A stretch of 64,000 nucleotides of DNA, taken from contig NZ_JBEPMO010000011.1 in NCBI RefSeq assembly GCF_040545805.1, positions 15,538 through 79,537 on the forward strand, given 5' to 3'. Below, piece after piece: positions 1-8,164 of this stretch. This DNA is from Moheibacter stercoris. Lineage in GTDB: Bacteria; Bacteroidota; Bacteroidia; Flavobacteriales; Weeksellaceae. Under the pieces are notes generated by a model that saw nothing but the letters and a program-made list of their open reading frames with translations, searched no databases and was not told the DNA's origin. The position numbers were made by a program, and so were the translations under genes. Position 1 is the stretch's first letter. Each line of letters starts with the position of its first letter.

Positions 1-735
1 TCCAGAAATTCCTCCAGCGATTTGGAAGAACCCTACTCCTTTTCCATCTGAATTGGCACGATACCATTCTGTCAAGTAAATCATGTACTCAATTCCAGAC
101 TTAACAGTAGAAGCTTTCAAATTTCCTTTGATCACATTGGAAGCGAAAATATTTCCGGTTGTAGAATCTTCCCATCCTGGACAAACAATCGGTAAATTCT
201 TCTCAGCAGCTGCAACAATCCATGAATCTTTTGGATCGATTTCGTAGTATTGTTCCAAAACGCCAGAGTTTACCACTTGATACAAAAATTCATGTGGCAA
301 ATAACGCTCACCTTTTTCTTCAGCAGCATGCCATACATCTTCTAAATGTTTTTGCAAGCGACGGAAAGCTTCTTCCTCAGGAATACACGTATCGGTTACA
401 CGGTTAAAATGCGTATCCAATAACTCACGTTCTTGTTCAGGAGTTAAATCTCTCCAGTTTGGAATTCTTTTGTAATGAGAATGGGCAACCAAATTCATCA
501 CATCTTCTTCCAAATTAGCTCCTGTACAGGAAATGATATGAACTTTGTCTTGACGAATCATCTCTGCCAAAGAAACTCCTAGTTCGGCAGTTGACATAGC
601 TCCGCCCAAAGAGATCAACATCTTTCCTCCTTCTGCTAAATGCGATTCATATCCTTTTGCCGCATCCATTAAAGCCGCAGCATTGAAATGTCTGTAGTTA
701 TGTTCAATGAACTTACTGATTGGTCCTTTGCTCAT
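1..735 (-). CDS. Deoxyhypusine synthase-like protein, C-terminus beyond the left edge
   Basis: The visible 245 residues belong to the deoxyhypusine synthase (DHS) superfamily, including the stretches GGAMSTAELG, CTGANLEED and GWEDSTTGNIFAS. Bacteria have no eIF5A, so members of this family are thought to work in polyamine metabolism, for example homospermidine-type synthesis using NAD. The region that would carry the catalytic lysine lies beyond the window edge, so activity cannot be judged. The start at 735 lies 6 bp after the stop of the arginine decarboxylase gene, so the two are probably one operon and functionally linked. Family assignment is firm; the reaction is inferred. Confidence 0.9.
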   Translation of the reverse strand, partial: MSKGPISKFIEHNYRHFNAAALMDAAKGYESHLAEGGKMLISLGGAMSTAELGVSLAEMIRQDKVHIISCTGANLEEDVMNLVAHSHYKRIPNWRDLTPEQERELLDTHFNRVTDTCIPEEEAFRRLQKHLEDVWHAAEEKGERYLPHEFLYQVVNSGVLEQYYEIDPKDSWIVAAAEKNLPIVCPGWEDSTTGNIFASNVIKGNLKASTVKSGIEYMIYLTEWYRANSDGKGVGFFQIAGGISG

Positions 736-741
736 TTCTTA

Positions 742-2163
742 TTATTTTTTGTTTTGTTTATTTACTTTCGATTTATTGTATTGGTTGTATCCCAAAATAT
801 CCAAGACTTCTTCATGCGTTTGTTGTTCCGAGAAAACTTCTACCTCATGGTTTTCGTCGATCAAAATGTATTTCGGTTGAGGAATTAAACAATGGTGAAT
901 TCCGCCAAATCCACCAATGTTATCCTGATAAGCACCTGTATTGAAAAATCCTACATACAAGGGTTTATTCGGATTGAATTTCGGAAGATAAATGGCGTTA
1001 ACATGCTGTTCCGAATTGTAATAATCATCGGAATCACACGTTAAACCTCCCAACAATACGCGTTCGTAGCGATCATTCCAACGATTGACTGGAAACATCA
1101 CAAAACGTTTCGAAATCGCCCATGCATCTGGCAAAGTGGTCATGAAGGAAGAATCAATCATATTCCAAGATTCACGGTCATTTTGCTTTTTCTGTTGCAA
1201 AACTTTGTAGATAACCGCTCCACTTTCTCCAACTGTAAAACTTCCAAACTCTGTGAAAATATGCGGAACTGGAACTTCCCAATCATCACAAATGATTTTG
1301 ATCTGATTCAAAATTTCCTCCACCATATAGGCATAGTCAAATTGAAATCCAGGTGAATTCTTAATTGGAAATCCTCCTCCAATGTTCAAACTATCCAATG
1401 TCGGACAAATCTCACGCAATTTCACATAGACTTGTAAACATTTGTTCAATTCGTTCCAATAATAAGAATTGTCTTTAATTCCCGTATTGATGAAGAAATG
1501 CAACATTTTCAACTTCACATTCTTCTCATCGCGAATGTAATTGTTGTAAAAAGGAACAATGTCTTTGTACCCAATTCCTAAACGAGAGGTATAAAATTCA
1601 AATTTTGGTTCCTCTTCCGATGCAATACGTATTCCGACTTCAAATTTCTTATCAGTCGATTCCAACAACAAAGGAAGCTCCTCATAATTATCAATGATAG
1701 GAATCACTTTTTTATGGCCATTGTTCAATAATCTCGCAATGTTTTCAATGTATTGCGCACGTTTGAATCCATTACAGATCACATAATTATCGGTCGTCAA
1801 CAAACCTTCTTCCAATAAATTCTCGACGATGTTGATGTCATAGGCAGAAGAAGTTTCGATGTGAATATCGTTTTTCAACGCTTCTTCCAAAACATGATGA
1901 AAATGTGAGCTTTTGGTACAGTAACAATAGTTATACTTCCCTTTGTAACCAACATTTTTACGTGCGGTTTCAAACCAACTTTTGGCTTTTTGGATGTTTT
2001 GTGAAATTTTTGGAAGATAGGTCAACTTTAAGGGCGTACCATGTTCTTCTATTAGTTTCATCAAATCAATACCATGGAATTGCAAATTGCCATCTTCCAT
2101 CGTAAATTCTTCGGTTGGGAAGTAAAAGGATTGTTCAATTAAATCTACATATCTAGTGTTCAT
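742..2163 (-). CDS. speA: Arginine decarboxylase, PLP fold III
   Basis: The 473-residue protein is a PLP-dependent decarboxylase of the ornithine/arginine/diaminopimelate group, of the compact form seen in Bacteroidota rather than the longer enterobacterial SpeA. K84 in YCTKSSHF is the expected Schiff-base lysine, LNIGGGFPIK is the phosphate-binding glycine loop, and CDSDD near the C-terminus carries the active-site cysteine and aspartate of the partner subunit. It should convert arginine to agmatine, the first step of polyamine synthesis in organisms lacking ornithine decarboxylase. The DHS-like gene follows after 6 bp. Substrate choice of arginine over a relative is by family resemblance. 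Confidence 0.88.
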   Translation of the reverse strand: MNTRYVDLIEQSFYFPTEEFTMEDGNLQFHGIDLMKLIEEHGTPLKLTYLPKISQNIQKAKSWFETARKNVGYKGKYNYCYCTKSSHFHHVLEEALKNDIHIETSSAYDINIVENLLEEGLLTTDNYVICNGFKRAQYIENIARLLNNGHKKVIPIIDNYEELPLLLESTDKKFEVGIRIASEEEPKFEFYTSRLGIGYKDIVPFYNNYIRDEKNVKLKMLHFFINTGIKDNSYYWNELNKCLQVYVKLREICPTLDSLNIGGGFPIKNSPGFQFDYAYMVEEILNQIKIICDDWEVPVPHIFTEFGSFTVGESGAVIYKVLQQKKQNDRESWNMIDSSFMTTLPDAWAISKRFVMFPVNRWNDRYERVLLGGLTCDSDDYYNSEQHVNAIYLPKFNPNKPLYVGFFNTGAYQDNIGGFGGIHHCLIPQPKYILIDENHEVEVFSEQQTHEEVLDILGYNQYNKSKVNKQNKK

Positions 2164-2417
2164 TCTCTAATTTTCTTAATTAATTGCTTGTAAAAGTTTA
2201 AAATTCCGGAAGTGTGGAATCTTTAAACTCTTAATGAACACTGAACTTTGCGAATGATTCCTTCAAAGGGTTTCAATTCTTTCGACCATAAATTTCTCAA
2301 TTCAAAATCTGTATTTAAACTATTTTAATAAAGTAATTTTTCGATTAAATCAAGCTACAAATATACAGAAAATTCAATCTTAGGAGTAATTTATCGAGCA
2401 TTTATTAAATTATGTCC

Positions 2418-2425
2418 TAATTTTG
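2418..2425 (+). promoter_or_regulatory. Candidate -7 box TAATTTTG
   Basis: TAATTTTG matches the Bacteroidota -7 consensus TAnnTTTG and lies 17 bp before the ATG of the thioredoxin-like gene. No clear -33 TTG is present at the expected distance. Confidence 0.45.
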
Positions 2426-2442
2426 TTTCAAAATAAATAATC

Positions 2443-2931
2443 ATGAAAAATTTTGCATTTCTATTCTTTGTAAGCTTGTTCTTTCAAATTGGTTTATCGC
2501 AAGAAAAATTTTCGGTTTACAATCCCGAAGCCGATGCCAAGAAAGACATCGAAAATGCGGTTCAATTAGCCAAATCAAGCAACAAACATGTATTGATTCA
2601 GTTGGGTGGAAATTGGTGCAGCTGGTGCAAATTGTTTCATGATTTGACAACAACCGATGAAGAAATTAGGAGTTTTCTAGATGAAAATTATGTGGTTTAT
2701 CATTTGAATTATTCCAAAGAAAATAAAAATCTAGATGTGTTGGCATCATTGGATTATCCGCAACGATTTGGTTTTCCTGTGTTCGTCATATTAGATGCAG
2801 ATGGAAAACGAATTCATACCCAAAATTCCGGATATTTAGAAGAAGGAAAAGGTCATAGCAAGAAATTGGTAATGGATTTTTTTAGAAATTGGTCGCCTGC
2901 AGCCTTAAATCCAGAGTTGTATACCAAATAA
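2443..2931 (+). CDS. Secreted thioredoxin-like protein
   Basis: The 162-residue protein begins with a signal peptide (hydrophobic residues 3-18, ending GLSQ) followed by a thioredoxin fold. The motif WCSWCK places the redox pair at C59 and C62, and the cis-proline region FGFPVFVILDADG is intact. This CxxC context resembles the DUF255/thioredoxin_7 group. It likely acts as a thiol-disulfide oxidoreductase in the periplasm; its partner is unknown. It is a single-gene unit converging on the nitronate monooxygenase gene, with a shared hairpin between them. Confidence 0.85.
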   Translation: MKNFAFLFFVSLFFQIGLSQEKFSVYNPEADAKKDIENAVQLAKSSNKHVLIQLGGNWCSWCKLFHDLTTTDEEIRSFLDENYVVYHLNYSKENKNLDVLASLDYPQRFGFPVFVILDADGKRIHTQNSGYLEEGKGHSKKLVMDFFRNWSPAALNPELYTK

Positions 2932-2943
2932 CAATAAATTCAC

Positions 2944-2997
2944 AAAAAGAAATTCTGCAAAACCCAACGAAACGAAAGGTCTTGCAGAATCTATTTC
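2944..2997. terminator. Convergent hairpin between the thioredoxin-like and nitronate monooxygenase genes
   Basis: ATTCTGCAA at 2952-2960 pairs perfectly with TTGCAGAAT at 2982-2990. On the minus strand the stem is followed by TTCTTTTTG, which suits a terminator of the minus-strand gene; the plus side is less U-rich. Confidence 0.55.
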
Positions 2998-3010
2998 TAT
3001 CTGAATTGAA

Positions 3011-3961
3011 TTAAGCTTGAAAAGAATCTTTGAAATGAAAATTCATTTGATTGATTCCGCCAACCAATTCTTCCATTACTTCTTTTACAGATTTCACTTC
3101 ATCAATCAAAGCAGAAACTTGTCCGATTTCCAATTCACCTTCGACCAAATCACCTTCAAACATTCCACGTTTCGCTCTTGCTCTACCCAATAACTCAATT
3201 AAATCTTCCTTAGTAGCACAATTTTGATATGCCGCTTGAACTTCTTGAAAAAATGGATTTTTCAACAATCTCACAGGTGCTAATTCTTTTAAGGTTAACA
3301 AAGTATCTCCTTCTTTTGCCTTGACAATTTCATTTTTGAACAAATCATGTGCAGAAGATTCTTTTGTTGCAGCAAAACGAGATCCGATTTGAACACCATC
3401 TGCTCCCAAAATCATAGCTGCTGCAATTTGATTGGCAGTTCCAATTCCTCCTGCGGCAATTAATGGTATATCAATCTGACGTCTGACATCGGGAATCAGA
3501 CAAAAAGTCGTAGTCTCATCTCTGCCATTATGACCGCCTGCCTCAAAACCTTCTGCCACAACTGCATCTACTCCCGCTTCTTGTGCTTTTTGGGCAAATT
3601 TCACACTACTCACAACATGCACAACCATAATTCCTTCATTTTTAAGAATTTCCGTCCATGTTTTAGGGTTCCCGGCAGATGTAAATACAACAGGAACTTT
3701 ATGGGAAATGATCGTTTCAATATGACTCTCTATATCGGGATACAACATAGGAAGGTTGACACCAAATGGTTTGTCAGTCGCTTTTTGTGCTTTTAAGATG
3801 TGCTCCTTCAGCACATCGGGATACATACTTCCAGCCCCTATAAGGCCTAAACCTCCCTGATTACTAACGGCTGACGCTAATTTCCATCCGCTACACCAAA
3901 TCATTCCACCTTGGATAATTGGATATTTAATTTTGAATAAATTACTTATTTTATTTGTCAT
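3011..3961 (-). CDS. Nitronate monooxygenase family flavoprotein
   Basis: The 316-residue protein is an FMN-dependent TIM-barrel enzyme of the 2-nitropropane dioxygenase/nitronate monooxygenase family. It shows the N-terminal YPIIQGGM strand, EAGGHNGRDE carrying the conserved active-site histidine, and IAAGGIGTANQIAAAMILGADGVQIGSRF, which binds the FMN phosphate. Members detoxify nitronates; the close relative FabK is an enoyl-ACP reductase, and sequence reading alone does not fully separate the two. It stands alone between convergent and divergent neighbours. Confidence 0.85.
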   Translation of the reverse strand: MTNKISNLFKIKYPIIQGGMIWCSGWKLASAVSNQGGLGLIGAGSMYPDVLKEHILKAQKATDKPFGVNLPMLYPDIESHIETIISHKVPVVFTSAGNPKTWTEILKNEGIMVVHVVSSVKFAQKAQEAGVDAVVAEGFEAGGHNGRDETTTFCLIPDVRRQIDIPLIAAGGIGTANQIAAAMILGADGVQIGSRFAATKESSAHDLFKNEIVKAKEGDTLLTLKELAPVRLLKNPFFQEVQAAYQNCATKEDLIELLGRARAKRGMFEGDLVEGELEIGQVSALIDEVKSVKEVMEELVGGINQMNFHFKDSFQA

Positions 3962-3978
3962 TTTTTTCGATACATTTG

Positions 3979-4116
3979 CCCAAAATTAATTATTTGCATG
4001 AAAAGACTGACAAGTATTTTTTTGGCAAATTTTTTGATTTCGCAAAAGCACCTGACTCTTAAACCAGTAAGGTGATCAAAAAAATGTAATATATTAACAG
4101 TATAAAGTTTAAAAAT
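3979..4116 (+). other. 138-nt leader of the DUF2795 gene with mini-ORF and hairpin
   Basis: A candidate -7 box TACATTTG (3971-3978) precedes a long leader. The leader contains a 25-codon ORF from 3998 to 4075 and, inside it, CACCTGACT and AGTAAGGTG, which can fold into a stem around CTTAAACC. This stretch resembles the anticodon arm of a bacterial lysine tRNA, but no T arm or acceptor stem follows. It may be a regulatory leader for the DUF2795-secA region or a tRNA remnant. Confidence 0.3.
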
Positions 4117-4338
4117 ATGTATTGGACTTTAGAATTAGCATCTTATTTAAGTGATGCACCATGGCCTGCAACAAAGGATGAATTAATCGATTATGCGATC
4201 CGTACGGGTGCGCCTTTAGAAGTTGTAGAAAACTTGCAATCAATTGAAGATGAAGGAGATTCATATGAAAGCATCGAGGAAATCTGGTCAGATTATCCAA
4301 CCGATGATGATTTCCTTTGGAATGAAGATGAATACTAA
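4117..4338 (+). CDS. DUF2795 family small protein
   Basis: The 73-residue acidic protein starts MYWTLELASYLSDAPWPATK and matches DUF2795, a small family of unknown function in Bacteroidota. The conserved part is the N-terminal helix pair with APWPATKDELIDYA; the tail is rich in Asp and Glu. It lies about 100 bp upstream of secA in the same direction but has its own hairpin terminator, so it is probably transcribed mainly on its own. No enzymatic motif is visible. Confidence 0.88.
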   Translation: MYWTLELASYLSDAPWPATKDELIDYAIRTGAPLEVVENLQSIEDEGDSYESIEEIWSDYPTDDDFLWNEDEY

Positions 4339-4343
4339 AAATC

Positions 4344-4365
4344 AAAGCCCGAATTGGGCTTTTTT
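4344..4365 (+). terminator. Intrinsic terminator after the DUF2795 gene
   Basis: AAAGCCC and GGGCTTT form a 7-bp stem around GAATT, followed by a T run. Confidence 0.8.
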
Positions 4366-4441
4366 ACTTAAAATATAACACGATTCAATCTTTAATAAGT
4401 GGTACTTATACTAGATGGTAATCGGGTAGAAAAGAAGAATT

Positions 4442-7400
4442 ATGAGTTTAATCGAAAAAGTCTTAAAAGGTTTTTTGGGTGACAAAAACCTAAAAGATGT
4501 AAAAGAATTACGAAAATACGCTGACAAAACATTGGAAGCTGAAAAGCAAATAGATAGCTTTTCTAACGATCAATTGAGAGCGAAATCGGAAGAATTCAAA
4601 TCCAAATTGGCCGATGCTACCAAATCACAAAAAGATAAAATTGCAGAATTAAAAGCAGAAGCAGAATCCATTCAAAACTTTGATCAAAAAGAAGGTTTGT
4701 TTGAACAAATCGACCGTTTGAACAAAGAAGCTTATGAAATCGAAGAGAAAATCTTGATGGATATTTTACCAGAAGCTTTCGCTGTGATGAAAGTAACTGG
4801 AAAACGATTCAAAGATAATCCAGAGATTGAAGTAACCGCTACTCCATTTGATCGAATTTTGGCTGCAACAAAATCTTACGTAGTAATTCAAGGGGAAGAC
4901 AAAGTAATTTGGAAAAACACTTGGGATGCAGCTGGGAAAGAAGTCGTTTGGGACATGGTTCACTACGATGTTCAGTTAATTGGTGGTACAGCTTTACACC
5001 AAGGTAAAATCGCTGAGATGCAAACTGGGGAAGGAAAAACCTTGGTAGCAACACTTCCTGTTTACTTAAATGCTTTAACAGGACGCGGTGTTCACTTGGT
5101 TACGGTCAATGATTATTTGGCAAAACGTGACTCGGCTTGGATGGCTCCAATTTTTGAATTCCATGGATTACGTGTAGATTGTATCGACAATCACCAACCC
5201 AATTCAGAAGGTAGAAGAAATGCTTATCGTGCCGATATTGTATATGGAACCAATAATGAATTTGGTTTCGACTACTTGCGTGACAATATGGCCAATTCAC
5301 CAGAAAGTTTGGTTCAACGCGAATTAAACTTTGCCATTGTCGATGAGGTAGACTCGGTATTGATTGACGATGCGCGTACGCCTTTGATTATTTCTGGTCC
5401 AGTTCCACAAGGAGATCGTCAAGAATTTGACGCTTTGCGTCCAAAAGTGGAACAATTGTTCAACATCCAACGTGAAGAATTAGGGAAAACCTTAAACAAA
5501 GCCAAAAAATTATTTGAGGAAGGCGATAAAAAAGAAGGTGGATTCAATTTGTTCCAAGTATTTAGAGGTTTACCGAAATACAAACCATTGATCAAATTCT
5601 TGAGTCAAGAAGGTGTTCGTACCCAATTGCAAAAAACAGAAGCGATTTACATTGCCGATAACAACCGTGAGATGCCTCAGGTAGATCAGCATTTGTATTT
5701 CGTGATCGATGAAAAAAATAATCAAGTTGATTTGACCGATAAAGGAATTGAGTATTTATCCAAAGGAATGGATGATCCAAATTTCTTTATTTTACCAGAC
5801 GTTTCTACAACCATTGGTGAAATCGAATCTAAAAAACTTTCGAAAGAAGACGAATACAAAGAAAAAGAAGAATTCTTCCGTGAATTCTCCATCAAATCTG
5901 AACGTATTCATACCTTGACTCAATTGTTGAAAGCCTATACCCTATTTGAAAAAGACATCGAATATGTGGTGATGGATGGTCAAGTGAAAATCGTTGATGA
6001 ACAAACAGGGCGTATCATGGATGGACGTCGTTATTCAGACGGTTTACACCAAGCGATTGAGGCAAAAGAAAATGTAAAAATTGAAGCTGCAACCCAAACA
6101 TTTGCAACCATTACCTTGCAGAACTACTTCCGTATGTACAACAAATTGGCTGGTATGACAGGTACTGCAGAAACGGAAGCTGGTGAGTTTTGGGAAATTT
6201 ACAAATTGGACGTGGTTGCAATTCCAACCAATCGACCAATTGCACGTCAAGATTTACAAGACAAAGTATACAAAACGAATCGCGAAAAATTCAATGCCGT
6301 TATTGAGGATGTAGTGGATTTGGCTCAAAATCAAAAAAGACCGGTATTGGTGGGAACAACCAATGTCGAAATGTCAGAGTTATTGAGCCGTGCTCTACAA
6401 TTGAGAAAAATCCCTCACAATGTATTGAACGCGAAATTGCATAAAAAAGAGGCAGACATTGTAACCGAAGCGGGGCGTCCAGGTGTTGTAACAATTGCAA
6501 CCAATATGGCGGGGCGTGGTACCGATATTAAATTAACCGAAGAAGTGAAAAACTCTGGTGGTTTGGCTATTATCGGAACAGAACGTCACGATTCTCGTCG
6601 CGTTGACCGTCAGTTAAGAGGTCGTGCAGGTCGTCAAGGTGATCCAGGAAGTTCATTGTTTTATGTTTCTTTGGAAGATAATTTGATGCGTTTGTTTGGA
6701 TCGGAAAGAATTTCCAAATTGATGGACCGTATGGGACATAAAGAAGGAGATATGATTCAACACTCGATGATTTCAAAATCCATTGAGCGTGCCCAACGAA
6801 AAGTAGAAGAAAACAATTTTGGGGTTCGTAAACGTTTGTTGGAATACGATGACGTGATGAACAAACAACGTGAAGTTATTTATCGTCGTAGAAAAAATGC
6901 TTTGTTCGGAGAACGTCTAGACGTTGATATTGCGAACATGATTTATGATACGACAGCTTCTATCGTTCGTGATGCCAAAAACAATGAGAATTTCAAAGAA
7001 TTCGAATTTGATTTGATCAAATTCTTCACAATGGATTCTCCAGTTTCTGAAGCAGAATTTAAATCAACGTCTGTAAGAGATTTGACTGAAAAAGTTTATC
7101 AAGCTGCTTTATTGGATTATCAAAAACATGTCAATGGTCAAGCAGAAATTGCGTATCCGATTATTGCAAGTGTGTATGAAAATCCTGCGAACCAATTCTC
7201 AAGAATCCAAGTTCCTTTCACTGATGGTATTCGTTCTTTGATGGTCGTAACCGATTTAAAAGAAGCTTATGAATCGCAAGGAAAATCATTGGTAAAAGAT
7301 TTCGAAAAAGGAATCATCTTAAGTTTGATCGATGAGCATTGGAAAGAGCACTTACGTGATGTGGATGATTTACGTCGTTCAGTTCAGAATGCAGTTTACG

Positions 7401-7825
7401 AACAAAAAGATCCGTTGGTTATTTACAAACAAGAATCTTTCCATATTTTCCAAAGAATGTTGGATCGTGTGAACAAGGAAATCATTTCTTTCTTGTACAA
7501 AGGACAATTGCCAACTCCAGATCCAGAGCAAATTCAACAAGCTCGTCAGCAAGTGAAACAAGAAAAAGTGGAAACCAATCGTGGCGAAGAACCAGTTCAA
7601 CAGGCTCAACAACCGAGACAATCTTCTGGTAACAACGGTTATTTCACATCTACTTCTACTGCTGAACCAAGAGGTGAAGTTACGGCACCAAGAAATGTGA
7701 CGAAGATTTTGCCAAATGATAAAGTGAGCATCCGAAACACGCAAACAGGTGAAAAACAAGAAATGAAATTCAAACAAGCCAAACCAATGATCGAATCAGG
7801 TGAATGGGTTTTGGTGGAAGAATAA
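4442..7825 (+). CDS. secA: Preprotein translocase ATPase SecA
   Basis: This is the Sec motor ATPase, 1127 residues, which drives unfolded preproteins through SecYEG. Walker A is GEGKT at residues 196-200 and the DEAD-like box is DEVD at 301-304. GMTGTAETEAGEF and GRGTDIKL mark the helicase-like second nucleotide-binding domain. It is over 200 residues longer than E. coli SecA, partly through inserted sequence in the preprotein-binding region after residue 330. The C-terminus ends FKQAKPMIESGEWVLVEE and has no cysteine-rich SEC-C zinc motif, which I take as a lineage trait rather than a truncation. A Q/P-rich linker precedes the end. A hairpin terminator follows. Confidence 0.98.
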   Translation: MSLIEKVLKGFLGDKNLKDVKELRKYADKTLEAEKQIDSFSNDQLRAKSEEFKSKLADATKSQKDKIAELKAEAESIQNFDQKEGLFEQIDRLNKEAYEIEEKILMDILPEAFAVMKVTGKRFKDNPEIEVTATPFDRILAATKSYVVIQGEDKVIWKNTWDAAGKEVVWDMVHYDVQLIGGTALHQGKIAEMQTGEGKTLVATLPVYLNALTGRGVHLVTVNDYLAKRDSAWMAPIFEFHGLRVDCIDNHQPNSEGRRNAYRADIVYGTNNEFGFDYLRDNMANSPESLVQRELNFAIVDEVDSVLIDDARTPLIISGPVPQGDRQEFDALRPKVEQLFNIQREELGKTLNKAKKLFEEGDKKEGGFNLFQVFRGLPKYKPLIKFLSQEGVRTQLQKTEAIYIADNNREMPQVDQHLYFVIDEKNNQVDLTDKGIEYLSKGMDDPNFFILPDVSTTIGEIESKKLSKEDEYKEKEEFFREFSIKSERIHTLTQLLKAYTLFEKDIEYVVMDGQVKIVDEQTGRIMDGRRYSDGLHQAIEAKENVKIEAATQTFATITLQNYFRMYNKLAGMTGTAETEAGEFWEIYKLDVVAIPTNRPIARQDLQDKVYKTNREKFNAVIEDVVDLAQNQKRPVLVGTTNVEMSELLSRALQLRKIPHNVLNAKLHKKEADIVTEAGRPGVVTIATNMAGRGTDIKLTEEVKNSGGLAIIGTERHDSRRVDRQLRGRAGRQGDPGSSLFYVSLEDNLMRLFGSERISKLMDRMGHKEGDMIQHSMISKSIERAQRKVEENNFGVRKRLLEYDDVMNKQREVIYRRRKNALFGERLDVDIANMIYDTTASIVRDAKNNENFKEFEFDLIKFFTMDSPVSEAEFKSTSVRDLTEKVYQAALLDYQKHVNGQAEIAYPIIASVYENPANQFSRIQVPFTDGIRSLMVVTDLKEAYESQGKSLVKDFEKGIILSLIDEHWKEHLRDVDDLRRSVQNAVYEQKDPLVIYKQESFHIFQRMLDRVNKEIISFLYKGQLPTPDPEQIQQARQQVKQEKVETNRGEEPVQQAQQPRQSSGNNGYFTSTSTAEPRGEVTAPRNVTKILPNDKVSIRNTQTGEKQEMKFKQAKPMIESGEWVLVEE

Positions 7826-7846
7826 ATAAAATTTCAACAACATATA

Positions 7847-7879
7847 AAAAAGGATATCTTTACTAGGTATCCTTTTTTT
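7847..7879 (+). terminator. secA terminator
   Basis: AAAAAGGATATC pairs with GGTATCCTTTTT with one G-T wobble, followed by a T run. Confidence 0.85.
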
Positions 7880-8093
7880 GTCCATAAAACCAAATAAAAC
7901 AACGGAACTATATATGAATCCGTTTTTTTGACCATTCAGATAAAATTAATTGATAAATATAATAATGGAAAATACTTATTTTTATAAAGTATTTTTCCCT
8001 GTATTTAAAATGTTATTATAAATTTCTTAACCATTATATGAAATTTTAACATTTAATTTCCTAAATTTATTAAAACTTTTAAAGCCTCTTCTC
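7880..8093. other. AT-rich intergenic region upstream of the subtilase gene
   Basis: This is very AT-rich sequence without an ORF of note. It contains TAAATTTA (8062-8069), a near match to the TAnnTTTG -7 box, about 25 bp before the ATG at 8094. I see no other defined element. Confidence 0.4.
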
Positions 8094-8097
8094 ATGA

Positions 8098-8119
8098 AAT
8101 CAATCAATCAATCAATCAA
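8098..8119 (+). repeat. (AATC)5.5 tandem repeat just inside the upstream start codon
   Basis: AATC is repeated 5.5 times directly after the ATG at 8094. With the present copy number the ATG frame runs into TAA after ten codons. One extra unit, or two fewer, would join this ATG in frame to the subtilase ORF with no stop between, giving a start MKSINQSINQNLNHPTK followed by the hydrophobic signal sequence. The layout is that of a translational phase-variation repeat. Confidence 0.85.
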
Positions 8120-8164
8120 AATTTAAATCACCCAACAAAAATAACTAAAAATTTTATTCTATTT

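Noticed and set aside
4045..4075. Possible lysine tRNA from an anticodon-arm-like stretch
   Set aside because: There is no T arm, D arm or acceptor stem around it, so it cannot be a functional tRNA.
7379..7777. 132-codon reading frame on the minus strand within secA
   Set aside because: It is a shadow of secA in another frame, with composition unlike a real protein.
8094..8126. Ten-codon leader peptide at ATG 8094
   Set aside because: It is better explained as the true start of the protease thrown out of frame by the tetranucleotide repeat.
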